DNA of 64,000 bases from Pandoraea pneumonica (GCF_902459645.1 NZ_CABPSK010000005.1:186001-250000), one strand, 5' to 3'. Shown: positions 26,988 to 37,373, counted from the stretch's first letter. Notes: generated by a model not told the origin, from the sequence alone. Numbers and translations are program-made.

Positions 26988-27368
26988 CTAACGACGGTCG
27001 AGTTCGTCGGTGCAGTAGGTAGCGAGCGCTTGCAGTACGCCGTCGTTTTCGCCGACAGCGGTGCTCACTCGCAGCGTGATGGCAGGGTGCTTTTGCCGAC
27101 AGGCATCGGCCAGCAGAGGAAGGTCGCGGCGTAGGTGCCCGCCCTGTCCGAGAAACACCGGCACAAGCGTGATATCGAGACTGCCCAGTGCCACGAGCTC
27201 GGCGACGGCATCGTCGAGCGACGGTGTCATCAATTCGAGAAAGGCGAGCCGGACTTCGGCGTCCGGGCGTTGCGCCCGGAGTTTGCTATGCAGCCGCTCG
27301 AACGGCTCCGCCCAGCGCGGATCGCGCGAGCCATGGGCGAACAGGATGAGACCCGGTTTGCCGCTCAT
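26988..27368 (-). CDS. cbiX: Small CbiX/SirB-type sirohydrochlorin chelatase
   Basis: A 126-residue single-domain class II chelatase (CbiX-small type). LILFAHGSRDPRW (residues 7-19) contains the metal-binding histidine and family start motif, and TLVPVFLGQGGHLRRDLP near residue 68 supplies the second histidine motif. It inserts cobalt or iron into sirohydrochlorin, complementing CobA in siroheme synthesis. It follows lptG by 10 bases in the same direction and is probably co-transcribed with it, an odd partner for a chelatase. CobA is 13.8 kb away across the toxin-like array and faces it. Confidence 0.9.
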   Translation of the reverse strand: MSGKPGLILFAHGSRDPRWAEPFERLHSKLRAQRPDAEVRLAFLELMTPSLDDAVAELVALGSLDITLVPVFLGQGGHLRRDLPLLADACRQKHPAITLRVSTAVGENDGVLQALATYCTDELDRR

Positions 27369-27378
27369 GGCTACGCGC

Positions 27379-28518
27379 TCAGTGCTTGTCGACCCAGCGC
27401 AACGCCCCGATGGCGAGCACCAGATACAACAGCGATGGCAATGCCGCCGTGAACCACGCCGGCCACGTGTTGAGCAGACCCAGATGCGAGAACAGATTGT
27501 TGAGCAACTGGAAGCTCATGCCGAGCATGATGCCGCCGAACACCTTCAAACCGATCGCGCCAGCGCGAGCATGCAGGTACGCGAAGGGCAGCGCCAGCGC
27601 CATCATCACGAACACGGCAAACGGATACAGCAGCTTTTGCCAGAGCGCCAGGTTGTAGCGATCGGTGTTCTGCTGGTTTTCCTTCAAGTGGCCGATGTAT
27701 TTGTACAGACTGCCGATCGCCATGTTGTCTGGCGAGACCATCAGCACGGACAGAATCTGCGGCGTCAGTTCCGACTTCATCTGCACTTTGTCGATGTGCA
27801 CTTGCTTGCTCTGCACAAGTGCGCGCAGCGGATCTTTACTTGCAGTGGCATCGTCGGTGGCCGAGAAGACGGTTTCGGACACGTCGGTCAGTTGCCAGTA
27901 GTTCGGTGCCTGGAACTGTCCGAGCTTCGCCAGACGCACGCTGTCCAGGCGCAGTGCCGAGTCGAACTCGTAAATGCGCACGTCGGCAATGGTGTTGTCG
28001 GGGTTGAGCGTGCCCACGTTGATGAAGCGCGTCACACGTCCGCCGTCCTGATCGACGGTGTCTTTGACCCAGACACCTGAGCGGAAGCCCGCCGAGACGG
28101 AGCTGCCCAACGCCTCCAGACGGATCTTCTGCGCCAGTTGCTCGGCACCCGGTGCGACGAATTCCCCGATGGCGAACGTGATAAGCACCACCGGCAGGCC
28201 GATCTTGAGCAGCGAGCGCAGTGCCTGCCCGGTCGAGAGACCCGAGACGCGGAAAATCGTGAATTCCGAATTACCCGCCAACTGCGCGCAGACATAAATC
28301 GCGGCAATCAACGAGGCGACCGGAATGATTTCGTACATGCGTTGCGGCGCGAACAGCAACACGTAGGCCAGCGCGTGCTGGAAGCGATAGCCGCCACGGC
28401 CCACGTCGCCCAGTTCGCTCACCAGATCGAAGAAGACAAACAGACCGACAAACGCCAGCAAGACGAACAGGAACGCCAGGTAGATCTGGCGGGCAAAGTA
28501 TTTCTCGTAGACGCGCAT
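27379..28518 (-). CDS. lptG: LPS export ABC transporter permease LptG
   Basis: A 379-residue inner-membrane permease of the LptB2FG complex that pulls lipopolysaccharide from the inner membrane onto the LptC/LptA bridge. I use the ATG at 28518 (MRVYEKYFARQIYLAFLFVLL), which overlaps the lptF stop as TGATG; the frame is open another 43 codons upstream inside lptF. Hydrophobic helices occur at both ends and flank a periplasmic beta-jellyroll region (about residues 130-270), as in the family. The segment RVSGLSTGQALRSLLKIGLPVV is a typical LptF/G coupling region. Confidence 0.94.
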   Translation of the reverse strand: MRVYEKYFARQIYLAFLFVLLAFVGLFVFFDLVSELGDVGRGGYRFQHALAYVLLFAPQRMYEIIPVASLIAAIYVCAQLAGNSEFTIFRVSGLSTGQALRSLLKIGLPVVLITFAIGEFVAPGAEQLAQKIRLEALGSSVSAGFRSGVWVKDTVDQDGGRVTRFINVGTLNPDNTIADVRIYEFDSALRLDSVRLAKLGQFQAPNYWQLTDVSETVFSATDDATASKDPLRALVQSKQVHIDKVQMKSELTPQILSVLMVSPDNMAIGSLYKYIGHLKENQQNTDRYNLALWQKLLYPFAVFVMMALALPFAYLHARAGAIGLKVFGGIMLGMSFQLLNNLFSHLGLLNTWPAWFTAALPSLLYLVLAIGALRWVDKH

Positions 28519-29642
28519 CAGCGAGTCCCTCCCGCATTCAACTCGCTTTTGCCGGGATTGCGACGGCGGCTGAACAGCCCGCGGAAACGCACGCGGCGCA
28601 CATAAAGCAGCACGATGATGACGAGCGCAACCGCATGCAGCAGCCACACACCGATGGCGAGCGGCAGGCGTTCCTGTGCCACATAGGCCTGCGACAGACT
28701 CAGCAGGTTGGTGTAGCCCAGATAAATGAGCACGGCCATCACGAGGTTGATGGTGCGGCCATGGCGCGGGTTTTGGTACGCCAGCGGCACAGCCAGCAGC
28801 ACGAGCGAGAGTGCGAGCAACGGCAGGCCGATACGCCAGACGATTTCGCCCCGGAAGATCGGATTGGCGATCTCGCGGAACAGGCGCGCGGTCGGCACGC
28901 CCTTGGTCGGCGTGTTGTCGACATCGGTCGGCGCGGGGTTATCGATCTTCACGCCGTAGCGCTCGAATTCCATCACGCGGTAATCGGGCTGGCCGGGCAC
29001 GCCGTCGTAGCGGCGGCCGTTTTCCAGCACGATGTAGCGATTGCCGTCCTTGGCCGTCTCGATGTGACCTTCTTTCGAGACCACGACGTTCACCTTGCCG
29101 TTCTCGGTGCCCGAGACGAACACGTTGTGCACTTTGGTGGCGTCGGGGGAGACCGTCTCGACGAAGAACACGCGGTGATTGGCGGCGCTCTCGCGGAACT
29201 GGCCGGGCGCGATCATCGAAACGTCGTCGCGCTGGGCAAAGCGCGCTTCGAGGGCAGAGATCTGGAGGTTCGCCCACGGCCACGCGACCAGCGCGCAGAA
29301 GGTGATGACGGCCAGATACGGCGCGGCGAAACGCAGCACCGGCTTAATGAAGTCGGTGATCGACAGACCGGAGGCAAACCACACGACCATTTCGGAGTCG
29401 CGGTACCAGCGGGTCAGCACGAACAGAATCGAGACGAACAGGGTGACGATCAGGATGACCGCGAGGTAGCCGACCACGGCCAGACCGATGAGCACGAGAA
29501 CATCGCGCGGATCGGCCTTCCCCGACGCGGCGAAGCCCAGGATGCGGATCATCATGGTGGTGAGCATGACGGTGATCAGCACCATGAAGACGGCCCCAGC
29601 GGTGTAGTTCAGCTCGCGCTGTAGGGAACGCTGAAAAATCAT
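28518..29642 (-). CDS. lptF: LPS export ABC transporter permease LptF
   Basis: A 374-residue partner permease of LptG. The ATG at 29642 gives MIFQRSLQRELNYTAGAVFMVL, the usual LptF start; the upstream in-frame extension would run into the pepA control region and gene. Six predicted helices surround a periplasmic domain containing APGQFRESAANHRVFFVE and the ENGRRYDGVPGQPDYRV segment characteristic of LptF. It is divergent from pepA with 91 bases between the starts, an order common in proteobacteria. The stop overlaps lptG by one base. Confidence 0.94.
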   Translation of the reverse strand: MIFQRSLQRELNYTAGAVFMVLITVMLTTMMIRILGFAASGKADPRDVLVLIGLAVVGYLAVILIVTLFVSILFVLTRWYRDSEMVVWFASGLSITDFIKPVLRFAAPYLAVITFCALVAWPWANLQISALEARFAQRDDVSMIAPGQFRESAANHRVFFVETVSPDATKVHNVFVSGTENGKVNVVVSKEGHIETAKDGNRYIVLENGRRYDGVPGQPDYRVMEFERYGVKIDNPAPTDVDNTPTKGVPTARLFREIANPIFRGEIVWRIGLPLLALSLVLLAVPLAYQNPRHGRTINLVMAVLIYLGYTNLLSLSQAYVAQERLPLAIGVWLLHAVALVIIVLLYVRRVRFRGLFSRRRNPGKSELNAGGTR

Positions 29643-29733
29643 GTGATGAAGATTGGGGAGCTCTCGCGGTTGGGCGAGCGCGGAAAAAAGCGGATAATTG
29701 CGGCTCGTACGAATTTTACCCGAGGAAAGCGCG

Positions 29734-31245
29734 ATGGACTTTAGCACAAAAGCCTTCGATTCGACCAAGACCGGCCTAGCCGATCTCGCCAATGCGAAGA
29801 CGGAATGCCTGGTGGTCGGCGTATTCGAGCAACAGCCGCTCGCGGGCCTCGCCAAGGCGCTCGACGCCGCCAGCAAGGGTCTGCTCGCCCGCATGGTCAA
29901 ACGCGGCGAACTCGACGGCAAGCTCGGCAGCACCCTGATGCTGCACGAAGTCGCAGGCTGGAGCCCCGCACGCGTGCTGTTCGTCGGCCTGGGCCGCGAA
30001 GACCAGCTCTCGCAAAAGGGTTTCAACGATGCCACGCGCGCCGCCGTGCGTGCCGTGCTGGCCTCGCGCGCGACCGATGCCCTCTGGACCCTGCCGCAAG
30101 CCAAGATCGCCAAGCAGGATGCCGCCTGGGCCGTGCGCACGTCGGTGATCGCGCTGCGCGACGCCACCTACCGTTTCACCCAGATGAAGAGCAAGGTCGA
30201 GCCGGCCAACGTGGCGCTGCGCAAGATCGTGTTCGCCGTCGCCCCGGACGACCTGAAGGCCGCTAAGGTCGCGGCCAAGCGCGGCGACGCCATCGCCAAC
30301 GGCATGACGCTCACCAAAGACCTCGGCAACCTGCCGGGCAATGTGTGCACGCCGACGTATCTGGCCGACGAGGCTCGCAAGCTGGCGCGCGAGTTCAAGC
30401 TCAAGGCCGAAATTCTCGGGCCGAAGCAGATCGAGGCGCTCAAGATGGGGTCGTTTCTGTCCGTGGCGCGCGGCTCGGTGCAGCCGCCCCAGTTCATCGT
30501 GCTCAAGTACGAAGGCGGCCCGGCCAAGCAGGCCCCGATCGTGCTGGTCGGCAAGGGCGTGACCTTCGACACGGGCGGCATCTCGCTCAAGCCGGGCGAG
30601 GGCATGGACGAGATGAAATACGACATGTGCGGCGCCGGTTCGGTGCTGGGCACGATTCGCGCGGTGGCCGAGATGGGCCTCAAGCTCAACGTGATCGCCA
30701 TCGTGCCCGCAACGGAGAACATGCCGAGCGGTCAGGCGACCAAGCCGGGCGACGTGGTCACCAGCATGTCGGGCCAAACCATCGAAGTGCTCAATACCGA
30801 CGCGGAAGGCCGCTTGATTCTGTGCGATGCGCTGACGTATGCCGAGCGCTTCAAGCCCGCTGCCGTCATCGACGTGGCGACGCTCACCGGCGCGTGCATC
30901 ATCGCCCTGGGCCATGTGAATTCGGGGCTCTTCTCGAAGAGCGACACGCTGGCCGACGAGCTCGTGGCCGCCGGTCGCACGACGGGCGACACCGCCTGGC
31001 GTCTGCCGGTCGAGGACGAGTATCAGGAGCAGCTCAAGTCGAACTTCGCCGACATGGCGAACATCGGCGGGCGTCCGGCTGGCAGCGTGACGGCGGCGTG
31101 CTTCCTGGCGCGGTTCACTGAAAAATACGAGTGGGCGCACTTGGATATCGCCGGTACGGCATGGAAGAGCGGCGCAGCCAAGGGTGCGACCGGCCGTCCG
31201 GTGCCGTTGCTCACGCAGTTCCTGATCGATCGCGAGGCCCGGTGA
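29734..31245 (+). CDS. pepA: Leucyl aminopeptidase (M17 family)
   Basis: This 503-residue dimetal aminopeptidase forms hexamers and removes N-terminal residues from peptides; in some bacteria PepA also binds DNA. The M17 signature NTDAEGRL is at residues 354-361, with [17 protein letters not shown] containing metal ligands near residue 277. The ATG at 29734 follows GAGGAAAG; twelve upstream in-frame codons lack a ribosome site. It overlaps holC by four bases (GTGA), so chi subunit synthesis is probably coupled to it. Confidence 0.96.
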   Translation: MDFSTKAFDSTKTGLADLANAKTECLVVGVFEQQPLAGLAKALDAASKGLLARMVKRGELDGKLGSTLMLHEVAGWSPARVLFVGLGREDQLSQKGFNDATRAAVRAVLASRATDALWTLPQAKIAKQDAAWAVRTSVIALRDATYRFTQMKSKVEPANVALRKIVFAVAPDDLKAAKVAAKRGDAIANGMTLTKDLGNLPGNVCTPTYLADEARKLAREFKLKAEILGPKQIEALKMGSFLSVARGSVQPPQFIVLKYEGGPAKQAPIVLVGKGVTFDTGGISLKPGEGMDEMKYDMCGAGSVLGTIRAVAEMGLKLNVIAIVPATENMPSGQATKPGDVVTSMSGQTIEVLNTDAEGRLILCDALTYAERFKPAAVIDVATLTGACIIALGHVNSGLFSKSDTLADELVAAGRTTGDTAWRLPVEDEYQEQLKSNFADMANIGGRPAGSVTAACFLARFTEKYEWAHLDIAGTAWKSGAAKGATGRPVPLLTQFLIDREAR

Positions 31246-31658
31246 CCCGCGTCGATTTTCATACCCACGTTGCGAACCGGCTCGATTACGCGTGCCGGTT
31301 CGCGCGCAAGGTCTATCTGGCCGGGCAGACGCTCGTGGTCGTTGGCGAGCCGGACGTGCTGCGCGCCTTCGACCAGACGCTGTGGACGTTCTCGCCGCTG
31401 GAGTTCGTGCCGCATTGCTTCACGGGCGACGAGGTGGCCGCCAAGACGCCCGTGGTGTTGGCCGCGCCGGACGAAGAAGCGCAACACCATCAGGTACTGC
31501 TCAATCTGGCGAACGTCGTTCCCACGCACTTCGCGCGCTTCGAGCGTGTGGTGGAGATTGTGGGCGATGCGCCGGAGGACTTGGGCGGGGCGCGTGAGCG
31601 TTACCGCTTCTACCGCGATCGCGGCTACACCCTGAACAACTACGACCAACGAGGCTGA
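31242..31658 (+). CDS. holC: DNA polymerase III chi subunit
   Basis: This 138-residue protein links single-stranded DNA-binding protein to the clamp loader. It starts at GTG 31242, overlapping the pepA stop, with [20 protein letters not shown]; the motifs [15 protein letters not shown] and [10 protein letters not shown] are typical of HolC. A start inside pepA is not needed. The pepA-holC order is widespread in proteobacteria and supports the assignment. Confidence 0.92.
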   Translation: MTRVDFHTHVANRLDYACRFARKVYLAGQTLVVVGEPDVLRAFDQTLWTFSPLEFVPHCFTGDEVAAKTPVVLAAPDEEAQHHQVLLNLANVVPTHFARFERVVEIVGDAPEDLGGARERYRFYRDRGYTLNNYDQRG

Positions 31659-31660
31659 CC

Positions 31661-32026
31661 GTGACGTATGAGCCCGAGCGCACCGACCCCGGCATTCCCA
31701 CGCTGACCGAAGTGCTCGCGCCCGGCGACGACGTGCCGGTCTCAAACGCACCGGCGGCGGCTGGGGCGCCGGTCAGGCAGGCTGAGCAAGGCGTGCCGGC
31801 CGATGTTGCCGTGTTTGCAGAGCGCGTGAGCGCGCGGCTCACGCTGCAACTGGCGGACGAGATTACGACGATGGTGGAGCGTCGTTGCCACGACGCGTTG
31901 ATCGATCAGACGGCGTGGCTGGTGCAACTGATCGGCAAGCAAGTCGCCGACGCGTTGCAGGCGCAACTGCCGGATCGCATCCGGCAGGCGGTCATCGAGG
32001 AAGTGGCGAAGCAGGTGCGTTCTTAG
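31661..32026 (+). CDS. DUF2486-like hypothetical protein
   Basis: A 121-residue protein beginning at GTG 31661 with GAGG upstream, two bases after holC. The first 45 residues are Pro/Ala-rich and disordered-looking; the rest is predicted amphipathic helix (RLTLQLADEITTMVERRC, LVQLIGKQVADALQAQLP). Short proteins with this pattern after holC occur in Burkholderiaceae (DUF2486, from memory). No function is known. Its stop overlaps the 3' end of the convergent cytochrome gene by four bases. Confidence 0.75.
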   Translation: MTYEPERTDPGIPTLTEVLAPGDDVPVSNAPAAAGAPVRQAEQGVPADVAVFAERVSARLTLQLADEITTMVERRCHDALIDQTAWLVQLIGKQVADALQAQLPDRIRQAVIEEVAKQVRS

Positions 32027-32373
32027 CGCGTGAAACCCAAGACCCAGCGCGCTAGGCGTTCGGCCTCGCCCGGGGCCAATTGCGGGCTGGCGGGCATGGG
32101 AATGTTGCCCCACGTGCCACGGCTACCGTCTGAAATGGATTTCACGAGGTCTTCCACGGCGTGGGGCTGTCTGGCGTAACGCCTGGCGATGTCGCGAAAC
32201 GCCGGCGCAAGCAATGTGCGGTCGGCCGCGTGGCATGTCATGCAATTGCGATCGCGCGCGAGCTTGAGCATGGCCTCATCGTTGGCAGACGACTGGGCGA
32301 TGGCGTTGGGGGCGGCTATCGCCACCAGCAGGCCTGCGATCACTACGGCGATCCTCTCGCCCAAATCCTTCAT
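32023..32373 (-). CDS. Small periplasmic cytochrome c (class I, c551-like)
   Basis: A 116-residue precursor with a signal peptide (VVIAGLLVAIAAPNAIAQ, cleavage near residue 27). The heme-binding motif CMTCH is at residues 44-48 and the likely axial methionine is M93 in GNIPMP. Size and spacing match cytochrome c551/c552 electron carriers. GGGGAG precedes the ATG. It is convergent with the DUF2486-like gene and overlaps it by four bases. The redox partner is not indicated by neighbours. Confidence 0.9.
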   Translation of the reverse strand: MKDLGERIAVVIAGLLVAIAAPNAIAQSSANDEAMLKLARDRNCMTCHAADRTLLAPAFRDIARRYARQPHAVEDLVKSISDGSRGTWGNIPMPASPQLAPGEAERLARWVLGFTR

Positions 32374-32505
32374 GTGCGACTCCCCGATCGTTGATGGATC
32401 GCGATGCGAGGCTGCGTGATAGGAATGGACGGCTGTGCCGCAGGGCGCATCGACGCGCCATTATACGGTGCGTCCCGGCCCGTCTTATTTCCAATAATCG
32501 CCCAA

Positions 32506-32546
32506 CGAAAAACGGCACGGCTGCCATGCTGGCCAGCCGTGCCGTT
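32506..32546 (-). terminator. Intrinsic terminator of ilvD copy 1
   Basis: On the minus strand a 13-bp perfect stem AACGGCACGGCTG/CAGCCGTGCCGTT (32534-32546 with 32511-32523) is followed by TTTCGTT; with the stem-end T residues the run is TTTTT. Confidence 0.88.
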
Positions 32547-32576
32547 GTGCCGCTTTCGAACTTCAAAACCCAGCGA

Positions 32577-34250
32577 TTAGCCGGTCACCGCGCCCTTGTT
32601 GGCGGGCTGCGCGAGCGCCGCGTATTTCGCCATCACGCCACGGGTGTAACGAGCGGCGGGTGCCTTCCACGCGGCACGTCGGCGCGCGAGTTCGTCGTCC
32701 GCCACATTCAGTTGCAGCACCAGCTTGTGCGCGTCGATGGTGATCGAATCGCCTTCCTGCACCAGCGCGATGGTGCCGCCGACGAACGCTTCGGGGGCGA
32801 CGTGGCCGACCACCATGCCCCACGTACCGCCGGAGAAGCGCCCGTCAGTGATGAATCCGACCGACTCGCCCAACCCCTTGCCGATGATGGCCGACGTCGG
32901 GGCCAGCATTTCCGGCATACCGGGGCCGCCCTTCGGGCCGAGGTAGCGCAGTACGAGCACGTCGCCTGCCTTGATCTTGTCTGCGAGAATCGCGTCCATC
33001 GCGCTTTGCTCGTCGTCGAACACGCGTGCCGGGCCGGTGATGACCGGGTTCTTCAAGCCGGTGATTTTCGCGACAGCGCCGTCTTCGGCAAGGTTGCCCT
33101 TGAGAATGGCCAGATGGCCTTCCTTATAGAGGGCGCGGTCGACGGGGAAGATCACGTGCTGGTCGGCGCGCGGCACGGACGGCACGTCTTTCAGTTCTTC
33201 CGCGATGGTGCGGCCGGTGATGGTCAGGCAGTCGCCGTGCAGCAGCCCGGCATCGAGCAAAATCTTCAGCACTTGCGGAATGCCGCCCGCTTTGTGCAGA
33301 TCGGTCGCCACGTATTTGCCCGACGGCTTCAGGTCGCAAATGACCGGTACGCGTGCACGTACGCGCTCGAAGTCTTCGATGCTCCATTCGACTTCGGCGG
33401 CGTGCGCAATCGCCAGATAGTGCAGCACGGCATTGGTCGAGCCGCCCGTCGCCATGATGAGCGCCACGGCGTTTTCGATGGACTTGCGCGTGATGATGTC
33501 GCGCGGCTTGATGTCTTGCTTCACGGCCTCGATCAGCACGCGCGCCGATTCAGCGGCGGAGTCGACTTTCTCCTGATCGGGGTTGGCCATGGTCGACGAG
33601 TACAGCAGCGACATGCCTAGCGCCTCGAACGACGAGCTCATCGTGTTGGCCGTGTACATGCCGCCGCACGAGCCGGTCGAGGGGCAGGCGTTCTTTTCGA
33701 TGCCCTTGAAGTCGGCCTCGGTCATGCGCCCGGCGGTGAACTCGCCCACGGCTTCGAACGACGAGACGATGGTCAGGTCTTTGCCCTTCCAGTTGCCCGG
33801 TTTGATCGTGCCGCCATAGACGTAGATGCCCGGCACGTTGATGCGGGCGAGCGCGATCATGCCGCCCGGCATGTTCTTGTCGCAGCCGCCGATGACGACC
33901 ACGCCGTCCATCCACTGACCCTGCACGGCCGTCTCGATACAGTCGGCGATGACTTCGCGCGAGACGAGCGAATACTTCATGCCTTCGGTGCCCATCGACA
34001 TGCCGTCGGAGATGGTCGGCGTGCCGAACGTCTGCGGGTTGGCTTGGTGGGTCTTGATGGCCTCGACGGCGGCGTCGGCCAGGCGTTGCAGCCCGGCGTT
34101 GCACGGCGTGATCGTCGAGTGGCCGTTCGCCACACCGATCATCGGATTGTCGAAGTCTTCTTCCTTGTAGCCCAGCGCGTAGTACATCGAGCGGTTGGGC
34201 GAGCGGGCCACGCCTTGCGTGACGTTGCGCGAACGACGGTTGAATGCCAT
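32577..34250 (-). CDS. ilvD: Dihydroxy-acid dehydratase, short type (copy 1)
   Basis: This 557-residue enzyme dehydrates 2,3-dihydroxyacids in valine, leucine and isoleucine synthesis. C50 (ITPCN), C123 ([10 protein letters not shown]) and C195 ([12 protein letters not shown]) are the three cluster ligands expected of the short, plant/mycobacterium-like form, which carries [2Fe-2S]. ATG 34250 has GAGGAGA upstream; the longer in-frame start at 34340 lies within the terminator of the neighbouring gene. It has its own terminator and is separated from the long ilvD upstream by another, so it should be transcribed on its own. Confidence 0.93.
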   Translation of the reverse strand: MAFNRRSRNVTQGVARSPNRSMYYALGYKEEDFDNPMIGVANGHSTITPCNAGLQRLADAAVEAIKTHQANPQTFGTPTISDGMSMGTEGMKYSLVSREVIADCIETAVQGQWMDGVVVIGGCDKNMPGGMIALARINVPGIYVYGGTIKPGNWKGKDLTIVSSFEAVGEFTAGRMTEADFKGIEKNACPSTGSCGGMYTANTMSSSFEALGMSLLYSSTMANPDQEKVDSAAESARVLIEAVKQDIKPRDIITRKSIENAVALIMATGGSTNAVLHYLAIAHAAEVEWSIEDFERVRARVPVICDLKPSGKYVATDLHKAGGIPQVLKILLDAGLLHGDCLTITGRTIAEELKDVPSVPRADQHVIFPVDRALYKEGHLAILKGNLAEDGAVAKITGLKNPVITGPARVFDDEQSAMDAILADKIKAGDVLVLRYLGPKGGPGMPEMLAPTSAIIGKGLGESVGFITDGRFSGGTWGMVVGHVAPEAFVGGTIALVQEGDSITIDAHKLVLQLNVADDELARRRAAWKAPAARYTRGVMAKYAALAQPANKGAVTG

Positions 34251-34337
34251 GACTGTCTCCTCTGTCCTGTGGGGATGCGGCCCGCCGCTCAGCGTCTCGG
34301 CGTCGCGCACATGCGTTGTTGTATCACACGTCGGATA

Positions 34338-34370
34338 CAAAAACGGCGCGCTCCAAAAGGGGCGCGCCGT
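34338..34370 (-). terminator. Intrinsic terminator between the two ilvD genes
   Basis: On the minus strand ACGGCGCGC/GCGCGCCGT (34362-34370 with 34343-34351) with a 10-base loop is followed by TTTTTGTATCC. It lies about 30 bases after the stop of the long ilvD gene. Confidence 0.9.
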
Positions 34371-34398
34371 GTCTTGTTACGTCAGCTTGCCGGTTGGC

Positions 34399-36276
34399 TT
34401 AGCCACGCTTGGCCAACTTCAGTTGCGACAGGTCGCGCACGGCACCACGGTCGGCGGAGGTCGCCAGCGCTGCATAAGCTTGCAGGGCCTGCGACACCAC
34501 ACGCTCGCGGCCGATCGGCTGCCATGCCTGGTCGCCACGGGCTTCCATGGCGGCACGGCGGCGGGCCAGTTCTTCGTCCGAGACGGCCAGATGCATCTTG
34601 CGCGTGGTGATATCGATTTCGATCACGTCGCCGTCTTCCACCAGACCGATGGTGCCGCCTTCGGCCGCTTCCGGCGAGGCGTGACCGATCACGAGGCCCG
34701 ACGAACCGCCCGAGAAACGGCCATCCGTGAACAGCGCGCAGGTTTTGCCCAAACCCTTCGACTTCAGGTACGACGTCGGGTACAGCATTTCCTGCATGCC
34801 CGGGCCGCCCTTCGGACCTTCGTAGCGGATCACGACCACGTCGCCTGCCTGCACCTTGTCGCCGAGAATGGCTTCGACGGCGTCGTCCTGGCTTTCATAC
34901 ACGCGGGCGCGGCCCGTGAAGACCCACTGCGATTCGTCGACACCGGCCGTCTTCACGATGCAGCCCTTTTCGGCGAGGTTGCCGTACAGCACGGCCAGAC
35001 CGCCGTCCTTGGTGTAGGCGTGCTCGAAGTCGCGGATGCAACCGGTTTCGCGGTTCACGTCGAGGCTCGCATACGTCGACGACTGGCTGAACGCCACGGT
35101 CGTCGGCACGCCACCCGGGGCGGCGCTGTAGAACGTTTGGGCCTTGTCGTTCACCTTCTCGGCGCTGGCAGCCACGTCCCAGTTGGCGATGGCGTTGCCG
35201 AGCGTGCCGCTGTGCACGTTGCCGCACGAGGTGTCGAGCAGGTTGGCGCGAGCGAGTTCACCCAAAATGCCGATGATGCCGCCGGCACGGTGCACGTCTT
35301 CGATGTGGTACTTGTCGGTTGCCGGTGCGGCCTTGCACAGGCACGGGACTTTGCGCGAGATGCGGTCGATGTCGGCCATCTTGAAGTCGACACCGGCTTC
35401 TTGGGCGGCGGCCAGCAAGTGCAGCACGGTGTTGGTCGAGCCGCCCATGGCGACGTCGAGCGTCATGGCGTTTTCGAACGCGGCCTTGGTGGCGATATTG
35501 CGCGGCAGCACCGAGGCGTCTTCTTCTTGATAGTAGCGGCGGCACAGGTCGACCACGAGGCGGCCGGCTTGCTCGAACAGCCCGCGGCGCCAGGCGTGCG
35601 TGGCCACGATGGTGCCGTTGCCCGGCAGCGCGAGGCCAATGGCTTCGGTCAGGCAGTTCATCGAGTTAGCCGTGAACATGCCCGAGCACGAACCGCACGT
35701 CGGGCAGGCGCTGCGCTCGACTTCGGCCACTTCGGCGTCGCTGATCTTCGGATCGGCGGCCTTGATCATGGCGTCGATCAGGTCGATCTTGGCGATGACT
35801 TGGCCGTCGCCCGACTTCACCTTGCCCGCTTCCATCGGGCCGCCCGAGACGAACACGACCGGGATGTTCAGGCGCATGGCGGCCATGAGCATGCCCGGGG
35901 TGATCTTGTCGCAGTTCGAGATGCAGACCATGGCGTCGGCGCAGTGCGCGTTGACCATGTATTCCACCGAGTCGGCGATCAGTTCGCGCGACGGCAGCGA
36001 ATAGAGCATGCCGCCGTGACCCATGGCGATGCCGTCGTCGACCGCAATCGTGTTGAATTCTTTGGCGACGCCACCGGCGGCCTCGATCTCCTTGGCGACG
36101 ATCGCGCCCAGGTCGCGCAGGTGCACGTGGCCCGGCACGAACTGCGTGAAGGAGTTCACCACGGCGATGATCGGCTTGCCGAAGTCGGCATCGGTCATGC
36201 CGGTGGCGCGCCACAGCGCGCGGGCGCCGGCCATGTTGCGGCCGTGGGTGGAGGTGCGGGAACGGTAGTGAGGCAT
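34399..36276 (-). CDS. ilvD: Dihydroxy-acid dehydratase / IlvD-EDD family, long E. coli-like type (copy 2)
   Basis: A 625-residue relative of E. coli IlvD (616 residues). C122 (NCDKITPGM) and the cluster motif [11 protein letters not shown] (C191, C194, C197) are present, while the position matching C50 of the short form is a histidine in FVPGHVHL; this pattern fits the oxygen-sensitive [4Fe-4S] type. The protein could be a true IlvD or a sugar-acid dehydratase of the same superfamily; overall E. coli-like sequence makes IlvD more likely. It is divergent from the LysR gene at 36456, whose 19-bp palindrome lies between them. An antisense open frame of about 700 codons over it is a shadow. Confidence 0.92.
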   Translation of the reverse strand: MPHYRSRTSTHGRNMAGARALWRATGMTDADFGKPIIAVVNSFTQFVPGHVHLRDLGAIVAKEIEAAGGVAKEFNTIAVDDGIAMGHGGMLYSLPSRELIADSVEYMVNAHCADAMVCISNCDKITPGMLMAAMRLNIPVVFVSGGPMEAGKVKSGDGQVIAKIDLIDAMIKAADPKISDAEVAEVERSACPTCGSCSGMFTANSMNCLTEAIGLALPGNGTIVATHAWRRGLFEQAGRLVVDLCRRYYQEEDASVLPRNIATKAAFENAMTLDVAMGGSTNTVLHLLAAAQEAGVDFKMADIDRISRKVPCLCKAAPATDKYHIEDVHRAGGIIGILGELARANLLDTSCGNVHSGTLGNAIANWDVAASAEKVNDKAQTFYSAAPGGVPTTVAFSQSSTYASLDVNRETGCIRDFEHAYTKDGGLAVLYGNLAEKGCIVKTAGVDESQWVFTGRARVYESQDDAVEAILGDKVQAGDVVVIRYEGPKGGPGMQEMLYPTSYLKSKGLGKTCALFTDGRFSGGSSGLVIGHASPEAAEGGTIGLVEDGDVIEIDITTRKMHLAVSDEELARRRAAMEARGDQAWQPIGRERVVSQALQAYAALATSADRGAVRDLSQLKLAKRG

Positions 36277-36412
36277 GGTCGTCTCGTGAAACGCTGTGCT
36301 TGTGGGTAATGAGTTGCCGGGCCTTTTTTAAGGCAGCCGCGCCGCAAATGAGGCGGGCGAAGCTCTGGCCGGACGGAATTGGACGTTAAGATTCGTCTTT
36401 CCTTGCATGCTT

Positions 36413-36431
36413 GTCAAATATATTATTTGAC
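36413..36431. promoter_or_regulatory. Perfect 19-bp palindrome, probable LysR-regulator operator
   Basis: GTCAAATA-TAT-TATTTGAC is a perfect 8-3-8 dyad, 24 bases before the LysR gene and 136 before the divergent ilvD. AT-rich dyads of this size in divergent gaps are typical LysR binding sites, so autoregulation plus control of ilvD is likely. Confidence 0.6.
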
Positions 36432-36455
36432 TCGGATTAGGTCGAAAAACATATC

Positions 36456-37373
36456 ATGGATCTGCGTCAACTCCGGTATTTCGTGGCGGTGGCCGAAGAA
36501 CGGCATTTCGGACGCGCCGCACAGCGTCTGGCGATGACCCAGCCGCCGCTCTCGCAGCAGATTCGGGCGCTGGAAGCGTCGCTCGGCGCGCCGCTGTTCG
36601 TGCGGACCAACCGTTCGGTGGAACTGACGGCGGTCGGGCGTCAACTGCTGCCCGAGGTGCGGCGCATTCTCGCGGATGCCGAGGCGTTACCCGCGCTCGC
36701 GCAGGGGCTGGCGCATGGCGAAGTGGGCACGCTCTCGCTCGGGTTCGTCTCCACGGCGGATTACGGCATCCTGCCGCCGCTATTGCGTGAGTTTGGCGAG
36801 CGTTATCCGCGGGTGCGCCTGCAACTGTTGGAGGCGACGAGCGACGTGCAGGTCGAGGCGCTGATGGATGGCCGGATCGATGCGGGGTTGTTCATCCCGC
36901 CGGTGCCTGCGCGCTTTGCGAACGAGCTTTCGTATCTGCCGATCGTGCGCGAGCCGCTGATGCTGGCGTTGCCTGCGGGGCGGGGGAGTGCATCGGGTGA
37001 GCCGGTCAGCCTCGCGGACTTTGCCGACGAGCCGCTCGTGATCTTCCCGCGCCGGGTGGCCCCGGCGTTCTACGACATCATCATGGGGTGCTATGCGGCA
37101 CTCGGTCTCACGCCGCGCGTTGGGCAAGAGGCGATTCAGATGCAGACCATCGTGAGTCTCGTCTCGGCAGGCATGGGCGTGGCGCTGGTGCCGCAGTCGC
37201 TGTGTCATCTGCGTCGCACTGGCGTCGAGTATCGTGCGTTGCGCGAGACAAGTACGTTGATCGAGACGGGGTTGCTCTGGCGCACGGCGGAAGTGACGCC
37301 GGTGCTCGAAGGCTTTCTCGAGACGGCGCGCGGTGTGGCGCACACGCCGCCGGGACCGACGCTCGACGAGTGA
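36456..37373 (+). CDS. LysR-family transcriptional regulator
   Basis: A 305-residue LysR protein. The helix-turn-helix (RHFGRAAQRLAMTQPPLSQQIRAL) spans about residues 17-40, and the effector-binding fold follows (GTLSLGFVSTADYGILPPLL near residue 90). It is similar in style to the BenM/CatM/IlvY subgroup. Its divergent position from the long ilvD gene and the shared palindrome suggest it regulates that gene, as IlvY regulates ilvC in enterics; the ligand is unknown. lgt follows in the same direction. Confidence 0.9.
   Translation: MDLRQLRYFVAVAEERHFGRAAQRLAMTQPPLSQQIRALEASLGAPLFVRTNRSVELTAVGRQLLPEVRRILADAEALPALAQGLAHGEVGTLSLGFVSTADYGILPPLLREFGERYPRVRLQLLEATSDVQVEALMDGRIDAGLFIPPVPARFANELSYLPIVREPLMLALPAGRGSASGEPVSLADFADEPLVIFPRRVAPAFYDIIMGCYAALGLTPRVGQEAIQMQTIVSLVSAGMGVALVPQSLCHLRRTGVEYRALRETSTLIETGLLWRTAEVTPVLEGFLETARGVAHTPPGPTLDE

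Noticed and set aside
34195-36309. 704-codon plus-strand open frame
   Set aside because: Antisense of the long ilvD gene; length is a by-product of high GC.
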